Shown: piece by piece, positions 36,506-45,750 of the stretch
Numbering within the stretch: position 1 is the stretch's first letter
Layout of the letters: every line of letters begins with the position of its first letter
Program-made: the position numbers and the translations under genes
The notes under the pieces: model-generated
What the model was told of the DNA's origin: nothing
Seen by the model: only the letters and a program-made list of their open reading frames with translations
Database searches by the model: none
Origin: Afipia sp. Root123D2
GTDB taxonomy: Bacteria > Pseudomonadota > Alphaproteobacteria > Rhizobiales > Xanthobacteraceae
DNA: 64,000 nucleotides
Reading direction: 5' to 3'
Assembly: GCF_001425835.1 (NCBI RefSeq)
Contig: NZ_LMDP01000003.1
Location: forward strand, 566,001-630,000

Positions 36506-37840
36506 ATGAGCGACATTGCCGATACCGATTTCCGACAGCCTCGCCGTTACGTCCGTCTCGATACCGTTTTGCGATTGCGCTGGCTGGCGATGCTGGGCCA
36601 GTTGGCGGCGATTTTTGTGGTCTCGCAAGGTCTCGGCTTCGATCTGCCGATCCTGCCCTGTCTGGCGATCGTCGGCCTGTCGGTGCTGCTGAACATCGCG
36701 CTGCAGATCATGTTCGATCCGGTCCACCGGCTCGAACCGCCTTACGCAGCGCTGCTGCTCGCCGTCAATATTGCAGAACTCGCTGCGCTGCTGTTCCTGA
36801 CCGGCGGGCTGCAAAATCCGTTCTCGTTTCTGTTTCTCGCGCCGGTCCTGATTTCGGCCACCGCGCTCCCGACCCGCTTCACCATTGCACTCGGAATTCT
36901 GGCGGCCGCCTGCGCCACCGCGCTCGCCTTCTTCCATCTGCCGCTGCCGTGGGACAATACCGAGCCGCTGGTGCTGCCCCTCGTCTACATGGTCGGGGTC
37001 TGGCTCTCGATTCTGCTCGCGATCGGCGTTACCAGCCTTTACGCCTTTCAGGTGACGGAGGAGGCGCGCAAGCTCTCCGATGCGCTGGCCGCAACCGAAC
37101 TGGTGCTGACGCGCGAGCAGCATTTGACCCAGCTCGATGGGCTGGCTGCCGCAGCCGCTCATGAACTCGGGACGCCGCTGTCGACGATTTTCCTGATTTC
37201 GCGGGAACTCGAAAAAGTCGCCCAGGACAACGGCCAGCTCGACGATCAGGTCAGAGGCGATCTCAAAACTATCCGCGAGCAGGCGCAGCGCTGTCGCGAC
37301 ATTCTGGCCAAGATCGCGCAACTGTCGTCCAGCGGCGCCCCGTTTGACCGGATGCCGATCTCGTCGCTGATCGAGGAAACGGTCGCACCTCATCGCGACT
37401 TCGGCATTTCGATCAAGGTCCGGATGGCCCACTCCGACACCGACGAGCCGGTCGTTATGCGGAATCCCGCGATTCTCTACGGCGTCGGCAACTTCATGGA
37501 GAACGCGGTCGACTTCGCGCGGGAAAATGTCGAGGTCAATGCATGGTGGAACAACGAGCGGGTCGAGATCGTCATCTCGGACGACGGGCCCGGCATCGCT
37601 CCTGACATTCTCAAGCGCATTGGCGAGCCTTATCTGTCACGACGGCGGCCCGGCGAGGATGCGGGCGAGCGCCGTGGACTGGGTCTTGGCGTGTTTATCG
37701 CCCGCACCCTGCTGGAGCGCTCCGGTGCCCGGATTACCTTCAGCAACCGGGTTTTTCCCGATCACGGAGCCGTGGTCAGCATAGCATGGCCGCGAGAAAG
37801 CTTCGAAACGGACGAAACTCCTGCGAATTCGAGGCTCTAA
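36506..37840 (+). CDS. regS: redox-sensing histidine kinase RegS (RegB/PrrB/ActS family)
   Basis: Inner-membrane sensor kinase that responds to quinone/redox state and phosphorylates RegR. It is 444 aa with six membrane segments in residues 25-182. The quinone-linked GGLQNPFSFLF motif lies at 100-110, the phospho-acceptor is H219 in AAAAHELGTPLSTI, and the redox-active Cys position is C263 in QRCRDILAK. ATPase boxes are FMENAVDFA, DDGPGIAPD and GLGLGVFIA. RegR follows 101 bases downstream. Confidence 0.92.
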   Translation: MSDIADTDFRQPRRYVRLDTVLRLRWLAMLGQLAAIFVVSQGLGFDLPILPCLAIVGLSVLLNIALQIMFDPVHRLEPPYAALLLAVNIAELAALLFLTGGLQNPFSFLFLAPVLISATALPTRFTIALGILAAACATALAFFHLPLPWDNTEPLVLPLVYMVGVWLSILLAIGVTSLYAFQVTEEARKLSDALAATELVLTREQHLTQLDGLAAAAAHELGTPLSTIFLISRELEKVAQDNGQLDDQVRGDLKTIREQAQRCRDILAKIAQLSSSGAPFDRMPISSLIEETVAPHRDFGISIKVRMAHSDTDEPVVMRNPAILYGVGNFMENAVDFARENVEVNAWWNNERVEIVISDDGPGIAPDILKRIGEPYLSRRRPGEDAGERRGLGLGVFIARTLLERSGARITFSNRVFPDHGAVVSIAWPRESFETDETPANSRL

Positions 37841-37941
37841 CCGGTGAAAATCATCATTTATGCGACTGGACTTCTCGACGCACTTCACAGCGCCACAATG
37901 TCACGCCATATCGAAGACACATATCAACGAGGGCCTCTGCC

Positions 37942-38517
37942 GTGACCGCATCCGTTCAAGCCGCGACCCCCAGCGCCGCGATTTCCGCCATGCCCGACCG
38001 ATCGCTCCTGATCGTCGAGGACGACCGGGCATTTCTCGATCGCCTGTCCCGCGCCATGGAAAGCCGCGGCTTCACCGTGACGGCTTGCGACAATGTGGCC
38101 GATGGCCTCGCTCACATCGCCAGCGGCGCGCCGGCGTTCGCGGTGGTCGATCTGCGGCTCGGCGACGGCAATGGTCTTGATGTTGTTGCCGCCCTCAAGG
38201 ACAAGCGCGCCGATGCCCGGGCCATCGTCCTGACCGGCTACGGCAATATCGCCACCGCCGTCACCGCGGTGAAACTCGGCGCGGTGGACTATCTCTCCAA
38301 ACCCGCCGATGCCGACGATGTCGTCGCGGCTTTGCTGGCAACTGGATCGGACAAATCCGAACTGCCGCAGAACCCGATGTCGGCGGACCGCGTACGTTGG
38401 GAACACATCCAGCGCATCTACGAAATGTGTAACCGCAACGTGTCGGAGACCGCCCGGCGGCTCAACATGCACCGCCGCACCCTGCAGCGAATCCTGGCGA
38501 AGCGCGCGCCGCGCTGA
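37942..38517 (+). CDS. regR: response regulator RegR (RegA/PrrA/ActR family)
   Basis: DNA-binding activator of redox-controlled genes. It is 191 aa from GTG 37942, with a GAGGG upstream; ATG 37990 is an alternative. The receiver domain has the acidic pair in VEDDRAF and phospho-acceptor D70 in VVDLRLGDG, with K in LSKPAD. A short linker leads to a Fis-type helix-turn-helix (NVSETARRLNMHRRTLQRIL), which is almost invariant across RegA proteins. Partner of RegS. Confidence 0.93.
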   Translation: MTASVQAATPSAAISAMPDRSLLIVEDDRAFLDRLSRAMESRGFTVTACDNVADGLAHIASGAPAFAVVDLRLGDGNGLDVVAALKDKRADARAIVLTGYGNIATAVTAVKLGAVDYLSKPADADDVVAALLATGSDKSELPQNPMSADRVRWEHIQRIYEMCNRNVSETARRLNMHRRTLQRILAKRAPR

Positions 38518-38901
38518 CCTGCCGTCCGCGGAACTTTTCTGACCGGGATCGCGTTAATGGCGCGGATCGTCAGGAAAGGACGCAGCGAAGCTGCGGCGTT
38601 GGACATGCGCAAGGCTCGACACATCGATATTTCCACTCGCCTCGAGGCGACCAGGGGCTCGGTCTGGTTGAGGACTATCGGATCGACTGGCATCACAACG
38701 CACTCGCCGCACCTCGGGTCACCGTGCGCGGGCGGCCGTCCAGTCCTGTCACCGTAACCCAAAGTTATGTCGCCACGTTGCTGGGCTCGCTGGTCCCGGC
38801 GCGAGAGATCGTCGTGACGCGAGATAACACCCCGTTGTCGTGAGCGTTGCGTAGGGCGGGAGACCCCATCTCCCGGCATTCGGTTCATCGCAGGCAATCT
38901 G
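38518..38901. other. 384-base gap with a start-less open frame
   Basis: No convincing gene. One frame on the plus strand is open to a TGA at 38841-38843 and its last 60 or so codons look protein-like (for example LVEDYRIDWHHNALAAPRV), but no ATG start or ribosome site was found. It may be the tail of a decayed gene, and I do not recognise the product. A promoter for the next gene should also be here, but none is clear. Confidence 0.35.
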
Positions 38902-39471
38902 ATGGGCACATTGATCCAGGATATTGTGCAGGATGCGACCAGGACATCGAGCCGCCGGCTCGATATGGCACTTGCATCTCTCGATCTGAGCAAGCCGCGC
39001 TATTACGCAGGATTCCTGCGCGGTCAGGCAGAAGCTCTGTTCCCGCTGGAAACCGCGCTCGAAGCCGGCGGCATCGAAACCATTCTGCGCGACTGGCCGC
39101 AGCGCGCGAGAACCCCGGCACTCGAACACGATCTGACCGTGATGGACGTCTCGTGCGATCCGCTGCCGGTGCCGCATTTCAACGACACAGCGAGGATGCT
39201 CGGAGTCGTCTACGTGCTGGAGGCGTCGCGAATGAGTGCGCGGACGATGCTGATGCGACTGGCGCACCAGCAGCCGGAATCCAGCGCTATAGGCGCAACG
39301 CAATATCTGCGGCACGGTTTCGGCAAACGGCTATGGCCGCTGTTCCTCGCCGCGCTCGAAAGCCACCCTGAGACCCGCGCTGACGTCGAAGGGGTGGTTG
39401 AAGGCGCTCAGATCGCTTTCGGGATGTTCGATAGCACGCTGATTCCGGTGGTGAGCGTTGCTGCTGAATAA
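38902..39471 (+). CDS. heme-oxygenase-like protein lacking the proximal histidine
   Basis: 189 aa with the overall pattern of bacterial biliverdin-forming (BphO/HemO-type) heme oxygenases: RRLDMALASLDLSKPRYYAG near 18-37, ALFPLETALEAGG, GVVYVLEASRMSARTM and a C-terminal FGKRLWPLFLAALESHP. At the position of the proximal heme-ligand His (TxxxHxRLD in BphO as I recall) there is S17, and the Gly-rich distal-helix motif (GSRLGG) reads ASRMSA. Catalysis on heme is therefore doubtful. No phytochrome gene is adjacent. Confidence 0.7.
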   Translation: MGTLIQDIVQDATRTSSRRLDMALASLDLSKPRYYAGFLRGQAEALFPLETALEAGGIETILRDWPQRARTPALEHDLTVMDVSCDPLPVPHFNDTARMLGVVYVLEASRMSARTMLMRLAHQQPESSAIGATQYLRHGFGKRLWPLFLAALESHPETRADVEGVVEGAQIAFGMFDSTLIPVVSVAAE

Positions 39472-39485
39472 AGAGACTGCCTACG

Positions 39486-39974
39486 TTATTCAATTCCGGC
39501 GTGACCCTGCGGATCGACCAGACGATTGATCCGTCGCGCCGCGACCAGCCCGAACCGCATCATCATCACCTTGCGCGTCGCGGCCGGCAACCGATGTTCC
39601 GGAGCATCGCAATGCAGGTGCGCCCCATAGGCGTCGGCAACGATCAGGCCGGTATCGTTGGGAAACACCTCGCACGGCAAATCCTGCGTGAACGCAAAAA
39701 ACAGCCGATCGCAATGGGCACGATAATCCTGCCATTTCTGATCGGCCCGCAGATCCTCGAGCGACGACTTGATTTCGACGATCCAGATGTCGCCGCGTTC
39801 GTTCATCGCGACGAGATCGGCCCGCCTGCCTGACGGCAATGTCACCTCGGTGACGCACGAGAATCCCAGTGACGCCAGAAACCGCGCGGTGCCGCGCGCA
39901 ATCGCCAGCGCGGTTTCGGACTGGCGGCGATCCGGCGGCAGTGTGACGGCGGGAGATTGAAGCAGGGAATTCAT
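39486..39974 (-). CDS. mmcB: MmcB family DNA repair protein
   Basis: 162 aa, nuclease-fold protein of the DNA-damage response in alphaproteobacteria. Nuclease-like core motifs are GRRADLVAMNERGDIWIVEIKSS (D...ExK) followed by DLRADQKWQDY. From memory, Caulobacter MmcB belongs to the SOS-linked repair set. Convergent with the heme-oxygenase-like gene. No LexA box was identified upstream. Confidence 0.88.
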   Translation of the reverse strand: MNSLLQSPAVTLPPDRRQSETALAIARGTARFLASLGFSCVTEVTLPSGRRADLVAMNERGDIWIVEIKSSLEDLRADQKWQDYRAHCDRLFFAFTQDLPCEVFPNDTGLIVADAYGAHLHCDAPEHRLPAATRKVMMMRFGLVAARRINRLVDPQGHAGIE

Positions 39975-40100
39975 CGCTTCATTCTATAACAGATGCAGCC
40001 CTCACCCTCAGCGGCAAAATGGCGAATCCTGCGGTCACAATTTCTGCCGTCAGCCGAAATTCCCTTCACAACCCGCAAGGGCGTATGCGAAAAAGGCACC

Positions 40101-40763
40101 ATGGAACAGGAACAAGCCGCTAAAGCGCGCGCCGCCATTATCCCGGTGACGCCGTTTCAACAAAACTGCACGCTGCTCTGGGACCAAGCCACCAAGCGTG
40201 GCGTCGTTATCGATCCCGGCGGGGACGTCCCGCAGATCCTCGCTGCAATCAAACAGGCCGGCATCACGGTGGAGCAGATCTGGCTGACCCATGGTCACAT
40301 CGACCATGTCGGCGGGGCCGCCGAATTGCGCGACGCGCTCAAGGTGCCGATCGTGGGGCCGCATGTCGCCGACAAGTATATGCTCGACCATGTCGTCGAA
40401 AGCGGTGCGAATTTCGGCATGACCGACGTGCGCAATTTCACACCGGATCGCTGGCTCGACGAAGGCGATCAGACCCAGATCGGCGAACTGACTTTCGACA
40501 TCCTGCATTGCCCCGGCCATTCGCCGGGCAGCGTGGTGTTCGCCAACAAGGAGATGGGTTTCGCGCTGGTCGGCGACGTGCTGTTCAATGGATCCGTCGG
40601 CCGCACCGACCTGCCCGGTGGCGACCACGCCACGCTGATCCGCTCGATCAAGGACAAGCTGCTGCCGCTCGGCGATCATGTCGGCTTCATCTGCGGCCAC
40701 GGGCCGGGATCGAACATCGGCCACGAACGCATGACCAACCCGTTCCTGAACGGCGCGATGTAA
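40101..40763 (+). CDS. MBL-fold metallo-hydrolase (glyoxalase II-like)
   Basis: 220 aa from ATG 40101. The metal-binding motif THGHIDH (H64, H66, D68, H69) is followed by a conserved His in CPGHSPGS, the Asp in LVGDVLFNGSVGRTDLPGGD and the C-terminal His in CGHGPGS. This subgroup (YcbL-like) often hydrolyses thioesters such as S-lactoylglutathione. The frame is open 36 codons upstream but that part is unlike the family. Convergent with the MFS gene, five bases apart. Confidence 0.88.
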   Translation: MEQEQAAKARAAIIPVTPFQQNCTLLWDQATKRGVVIDPGGDVPQILAAIKQAGITVEQIWLTHGHIDHVGGAAELRDALKVPIVGPHVADKYMLDHVVESGANFGMTDVRNFTPDRWLDEGDQTQIGELTFDILHCPGHSPGSVVFANKEMGFALVGDVLFNGSVGRTDLPGGDHATLIRSIKDKLLPLGDHVGFICGHGPGSNIGHERMTNPFLNGAM

Positions 40764-40768
40764 GCCGT

Positions 40769-42226
40769 TCAGGACGCGGCGCGCCGCATCCACATCAGGA
40801 AGCCGGCGCACAACAGTATCGACGCGGCGAAGATCGCGAACGCTGCCAGCAGCGCGATATGGTCGGACGTCGTATCCCGAAGCGAGAAAAACACCGCGCC
40901 GACCGCCGCCACACCGGCAGCATTGGCGATCTGGGTGGTGGTGCCATACAGGCCGGAACCGGCTCCGGCGCTCGCCGAATGCACGGTGGACAGCACCACG
41001 CTCGATAGCGGCGCCATCACCAGCCCCTGCCCGTAGCCGAATACGACCAGAAGCAACATCAACACCCACGGCGACGACTCACGCAACCACACGATGGCGA
41101 GCGCCAACGCCGCCAGCCCCACGATCTGCAATCCGCAGCCTTCGATCAGCACCAGCGTGCCGCGATGCCGTGCCCGCACCGCGCTATGGCGCGAGGCGAT
41201 GACAAATGCCAGCGCCAGCGGCACGACGACCAGCCCGGAGAACAGCGCGCCGTAATGCAGGACCTCCTGCATGAACAGTGTCATCACGAAATAGAATGAC
41301 AGATTGGCGAAGAAGAAAAAGAATACCGCCCCCAACCCCCGCACGAATGCACGATCCGAAAACAGCGCGAGATCGACCAGCGGCATTCCGCCCCGCCGGG
41401 CGACCGTGCGTTCAAACGACATGAAACCCACGAGGACCACCACCCCCGCTGCCATCGCTCCCCACACCGCGACCGACCAGTTCAGTTCGCGGCCGAACAG
41501 CAGTGGGCCAATGATGCACAACAGGCCGATGAACAGCAGCAGCGCGCCGGCCAGATCGAGTCGTGTGCCGACCCGGCGCGGCGCCAGCGGCATCAACCGC
41601 CATGCCGTGATCATGATCGCAAGGCCGCACGGCACGTTGACAAAAAATACCGAGCGCCAGCCGAGGCCGCCGGGGTTGAGCGTCACCAGCACACCACCGA
41701 GAAGAAAGCCTGCGGCCCCGGCAAGGCCCAGAACGACACCATAGATCGCAAAGGCACGGCCCCGCGCCTCATCGGGAAACAGCACATGCAAGGTGGCAAG
41801 CACCTGCGGCACCATCAGCGCCGCGGTCGCGCCCTGTGCGGCGCGCGCCAGAATCAGCTCTGGCCCCGACTGCGCGACGCCGCACCACAACGATGTCAGC
41901 GTAAAGCCTGCGACACCGGCAAGAAACGTGGAGCGGGTGCCGAAGATGTCGCCGAGCCGTCCGCCGGTCACCACCAGCGTGCCGTAAGCGATGAGATAGA
42001 TTGCAACGACGGATTCGATCTGGGCAGCACTGGTGTGCAGTTCGACGGCGATGGTCGGGATCGCGACGTTGACGATGAACGCATCGACGCCGAACATGAA
42101 TTGCGCAGCCACTACGGTGGCGAGAACCCACCAGCGGCGGCCGCTGTCATCGGCTCCCGAGGGGCGTGGCGTCGCGGATGCTGTGAAATCGGACACGGAA
42201 ATTCGGCAAACGGAAAGCTCGGTCAT
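40769..42226 (-). CDS. MFS transporter, DHA2 family
   Basis: 485 aa, about 14 membrane segments. Helix 1 carries VDAFIVNVAIPTIAVELH, the helix 2-3 loop GGRLGDIFGTRSTF, and motif C LGLAGAAGFLLGGVLV. It belongs to the 14-TM drug-exporter group, more distant from EmrB at 16.4 kb. No adaptor gene is adjacent. Start ATG 42226 with AGGTG upstream. Substrate unknown. Confidence 0.9.
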   Translation of the reverse strand: MTELSVCRISVSDFTASATPRPSGADDSGRRWWVLATVVAAQFMFGVDAFIVNVAIPTIAVELHTSAAQIESVVAIYLIAYGTLVVTGGRLGDIFGTRSTFLAGVAGFTLTSLWCGVAQSGPELILARAAQGATAALMVPQVLATLHVLFPDEARGRAFAIYGVVLGLAGAAGFLLGGVLVTLNPGGLGWRSVFFVNVPCGLAIMITAWRLMPLAPRRVGTRLDLAGALLLFIGLLCIIGPLLFGRELNWSVAVWGAMAAGVVVLVGFMSFERTVARRGGMPLVDLALFSDRAFVRGLGAVFFFFFANLSFYFVMTLFMQEVLHYGALFSGLVVVPLALAFVIASRHSAVRARHRGTLVLIEGCGLQIVGLAALALAIVWLRESSPWVLMLLLVVFGYGQGLVMAPLSSVVLSTVHSASAGAGSGLYGTTTQIANAAGVAAVGAVFFSLRDTTSDHIALLAAFAIFAASILLCAGFLMWMRRAAS

Positions 42227-42336
42227 GGGCGCACCTGCGGAGAACGTTGCGCCAAGTCTTTTCACCGCCGCGTCGTGGCGTCGATAACCTCGGAGGTAAT
42301 TGACGCCACTCGTCCTGCTGCACACCCTTCCGGGTG

Positions 42337-43485
42337 TCAGTTCAGGGTGGCCTTCAGCGCGGTCGCCGCCGAGGCGTAGCCGCCTTGCGCACCGTCGACA
42401 AAATGGAAGTGATCGGGCCGGGACGCCGCCAGCGTGAAGCATGTCATCATCGCCGCGCTCTGCCGGTGCACGCCATAACGGATCGCGCCGCGCGATGCCG
42501 CCGCCGCGAGGTGCTCCTCAACCTGATCACCGAGCGCCGGTGTGCAATCGATCACCATGCGCAGACCATCATCGAATTTCCTGAAATCGGAATTCTGGAC
42601 AACCTGCTGCATATAGACGCCGGGCACAAAGCCGCCTGCGGAAATGCCGTAGCGCATCAGCAGATAGACAAACAGCGTCCAGCCGTGAACCGCGAGGCGG
42701 CGGATAAACAACGGGTTGCCGTGCCCGGCACGTGCCTCTAGTTCGGCGCCTGGCGCGGGCCAGCGCAGCGGCGGACCGCCTGAAGGGACCGGTCTTCCGG
42801 CATCGGGGCTGGTTTCGACAAGCGTCACCACATCCTCGATCGCTTCCCGGAACATCGCCACCTCGCGACCCGGCACCACCAGGATCGACAGGATCAGGCC
42901 GCGCGATGATGGCATTTCCGAAAACCGGCACGACAGACCGGTCAGATCCGGTTGCGATCCGGGTACAGCCGCCGCGACGGCGAACTCGCCGCGCTTCATC
43001 GCCGCATCCGCCCAGGCCAGACCGCCGCCGGAAAACATCGCGTAGGACACATGTGGAGACGGCGCATAGCGCGCGACCCGGACATCGAGCCCGCGGGACC
43101 GCAACTCAGCGATCGGCACCAGCGCAATCCGCATGGTGAGATCGAGCGCTTCCTGAACCCAGGTCGCGGTCGCGGCCAGACCGTCACGCGCGCGTGCCGC
43201 ATCGTGCGGCGAAACCGCGAAGCTTGCACCGTCGCCCCCGAACACGAATGGAAAGTCCCGGTTATCAAGCGCGTTGGTGACCGCCGCGATCACCGCGGCG
43301 CCAGCCATGTTCACCGCCTTGTAGCGGTTGGCGGCAATCGCTTTGGTCGACTGCACGATATCGGCGACGCCCACCAGCCAATCATCCGGCAAGGGCCTAT
43401 ACAGCGACGGGTCCATCAGGCGGCCGAAGTCGCGGAACGGCTGAACGCTGCCGTAGAATGCGTCCGTCGCATCATAAGTGTGCAT
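42337..43485 (-). CDS. DUF3095 protein with nucleotidyl-cyclase-like motifs
   Basis: 382 aa from MHTYDATDAFYGSV; up to 44 more codons are open upstream, so the start is uncertain. DUF3095 hallmarks are visible: YRPLPDDWLVGVADIVQSTKAI and FPFVFGGDGASF. D42 in ADIVQST and D85 in FGGDGA sit where class III nucleotidyl cyclases place their two metal-binding Asp (DIxGFT and GDG). This suggests a cyclase-like fold, but activity is unproven. Divergent from a Cache-GGDEF diguanylate cyclase, 180 bases apart. Confidence 0.8.
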   Translation of the reverse strand: MHTYDATDAFYGSVQPFRDFGRLMDPSLYRPLPDDWLVGVADIVQSTKAIAANRYKAVNMAGAAVIAAVTNALDNRDFPFVFGGDGASFAVSPHDAARARDGLAATATWVQEALDLTMRIALVPIAELRSRGLDVRVARYAPSPHVSYAMFSGGGLAWADAAMKRGEFAVAAAVPGSQPDLTGLSCRFSEMPSSRGLILSILVVPGREVAMFREAIEDVVTLVETSPDAGRPVPSGGPPLRWPAPGAELEARAGHGNPLFIRRLAVHGWTLFVYLLMRYGISAGGFVPGVYMQQVVQNSDFRKFDDGLRMVIDCTPALGDQVEEHLAAAASRGAIRYGVHRQSAAMMTCFTLAASRPDHFHFVDGAQGGYASAATALKATLN

Positions 43486-43665
43486 GAGCCAGTGCCGTTC
43501 GCGAATATATGCCGGGATGGTCAACCATGGCGTCTGCCGCACCTCCCGACAAGAGAGGACAATTTCACCATACCGATTAACCGGCCATGAAGGATGATAC
43601 GCACCAGAACCGCGCAATTAAATTCGCTTAAATGCTGCCTGCGTATCGGTATCCAAGGAACACCC

Positions 43666-45309
43666 ATGACCGGTATCGCATCCACACCACACAACAAGAG
43701 GCAAGGAATGCCCGGAGCAGCCGAACCAGGCTCTCCAGGTTCCCGATCTGCTGCCAAGTCGAAATACCTCGTTGTTGCGATCCTCGTCATTTGCTTTTGC
43801 TTCTGCGCGACCTGCGGATGGATCATTCTCAAGGCCCGCCAGACGGCGTGGAACCATGCCAGGGAAGTCGGCGCGACGTTGACCGGCGCCGCCGCCTCGG
43901 ACATCGCCAGGAATATCGAAAATCTCAATCTGTCGCTTCAAGGCGTCATCGACAATCTGGCTATGCCGGGACTGGATGATCTCGCTCCGAACTTTCGCCA
44001 GATCCTGCTATTCGACCGCTCGGCCACAGCGCGTCATTTGAGTTCACTGGTGGTGATCCGCGAGGACGGAACCGTCCGGTTCGACTCCACGAAACTCGAA
44101 GTCTCCCAGGAGAATCTGGCCGATCGGGATTATTTCCGGATTCACCAGTACAACGATTTCGTCGGCCTGTTCATCAGCCGCCCGATCCGGTCGCGGCTCA
44201 CGGGACAATCGATCATCGTATTCAGCCGCCGCCTGTCGCATCCCAATGGAAACTTTGCCGGTATCGTCGTCGGGGCGATGAAACTGAATTATTTCGAGGA
44301 CCTCTTCAAAGCGATCTCGCTCGGTCCCCACGCGTCGGTCACGCTTGCGCGCACCGACGGCATCGTCCTGATTCGATCTCCCGGGGATTCCGAGTTCTTC
44401 GAACGCGATCCCCATCCGGCGCGCATCATCGACCTGTTCAGCGAAAACCGCTCCGGCGACTTCGTGACGCAATCCACGACCGACGGCGCAGTTACGCTGT
44501 TCAACTACCGGCAGATCGGACAACTGCCGATACTGGTTGCGATCGGACAGACCGCCGGCGACATCTATGCGCAGTGGCGGCCGCAAGCTTATGCTGTCGG
44601 CGCATTGATGGTCGCACTGGTCACCTCAATCATCGCGCTCGTGTTCTTCCTGCGGCGCAATCTGAAGCTTCAGCGCGCAGCAGAAGCTGAATTGACGGCG
44701 CTTGCGACCACCGATGGCCTGACCGGCCTCGCAAACCGGAGGTCGTTCAACAGCGCGATAGAAACCCAATGGCGGATCGCGCGACGAGCATCCTCGTCCC
44801 TCGGTCTTCTGATGATCGACGCCGACAACTTCAAGGCATTCAACGATACATTCGGCCATCAGGCCGGCGACAGGCTGCTGACGCTGCTTGCGGGGTCGAT
44901 CGTCAGAAATTTGCAGCGACCGAGCGATATCGGCGCGCGTTACGGCGGCGACGAATTCGCGGTGTTGCTGCCCGACAACGGACTCGACGGCACCGAGACG
45001 GTGGCCCGGCAAATCCGCCACGCCTTCGTGGCGGCATGTCACGCCGACGATATCACTGCTCAGTATTCGCGACTCAGCATCGGTATCGCCTGCCTGGAGC
45101 CGAACGCCGATGACGACAGTCACGCCCTGGTGGCCGCAGCCGACAAAGCTCTCTATCGGGCCAAAGCTCTCGGCAGGAACCGTACGGAAATCGCGAACGC
45201 GCGGGCAGACCGGATTATCGATCTGCCGCCGTCACACGACAGCGAGCCGGCGCTCGTCGTGAACGACGTATCGCGCACCAGCCCTCGTCCTCGTCGTAAA
45301 ACCAGCTAG
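43666..45309 (+). CDS. membrane diguanylate cyclase with double-Cache sensor
   Basis: 547 aa from ATG 43666 with AAGGA six bases ahead. A Lys/Ser-rich N-terminus, membrane segment about 34-55, a periplasmic dCache-type sensor about 65-310 (DRDYFRIH and GIVVGAMKLNYF motifs), a second membrane segment about 315-340, and a GGDEF domain. The active site GGDEF is 427-431, with an I-site RPSD (418-421) exactly five residues upstream, so c-di-GMP synthesis with product inhibition is expected. Divergent from the DUF3095 gene. Confidence 0.92.
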   Translation: MTGIASTPHNKRQGMPGAAEPGSPGSRSAAKSKYLVVAILVICFCFCATCGWIILKARQTAWNHAREVGATLTGAAASDIARNIENLNLSLQGVIDNLAMPGLDDLAPNFRQILLFDRSATARHLSSLVVIREDGTVRFDSTKLEVSQENLADRDYFRIHQYNDFVGLFISRPIRSRLTGQSIIVFSRRLSHPNGNFAGIVVGAMKLNYFEDLFKAISLGPHASVTLARTDGIVLIRSPGDSEFFERDPHPARIIDLFSENRSGDFVTQSTTDGAVTLFNYRQIGQLPILVAIGQTAGDIYAQWRPQAYAVGALMVALVTSIIALVFFLRRNLKLQRAAEAELTALATTDGLTGLANRRSFNSAIETQWRIARRASSSLGLLMIDADNFKAFNDTFGHQAGDRLLTLLAGSIVRNLQRPSDIGARYGGDEFAVLLPDNGLDGTETVARQIRHAFVAACHADDITAQYSRLSIGIACLEPNADDDSHALVAAADKALYRAKALGRNRTEIANARADRIIDLPPSHDSEPALVVNDVSRTSPRPRRKTS

Positions 45310-45337
45310 GGTTTCACGCAGCTGCCGCCGCGCGTAC

Positions 45338-45541
45338 TCAATCCTTGAGGATGAACGTAACCTTCAGATTGACCCGATACTCGGAAATCTTTCCGTTTTT
45401 GATGACGCATTTCTGATTGGCGACCCAAACGCCTTCGACGTTCTTCAGCGTCTTGACGGCGCGCTTGACGCCGACCTGGATGGCATCCTCGAAACTCTTT
45501 GGTGATGCGGAAATAAGCTCGGTTACGCGTGCGACTGACAT
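45338..45541 (-). CDS. dodecin family flavin-binding protein
   Basis: 67 aa, a small dodecameric flavin-storage protein. The sequence has the dodecin pattern: VTELISASPKSFEDAIQVG, followed by VEGVWVANQKCVIKNGKI and a final VNLKVTFIL strand. Full family length. Single gene, convergent with the diguanylate cyclase gene. Confidence 0.9.
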   Translation of the reverse strand: MSVARVTELISASPKSFEDAIQVGVKRAVKTLKNVEGVWVANQKCVIKNGKISEYRVNLKVTFILKD

Positions 45542-45750
45542 GATCTTCTCCTGACTAGGATCAAGACGTAAAATCTATTCGGCACTTGAGCGCAGTCAGC
45601 TTATGCGCGCCATCTCACCCGTCAAGCAGCCACGCCACAGTCCGGACTGTCATATGACGCGGCATCGCAGCGCACAGGTCCAGCATCTGGCCCTGTTGCG
45701 CAGTGCATCAGGAAATCGTCGCAGTGGCGTTATCGGGCTAACGTCGCAGC

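Noticed and set aside
43618..43631. TTAA-N6-TTAA upstream of the Cache-GGDEF gene, resembling a CtrA box
   Set aside because: The spacer is six bases instead of the required seven, and there is no further support.
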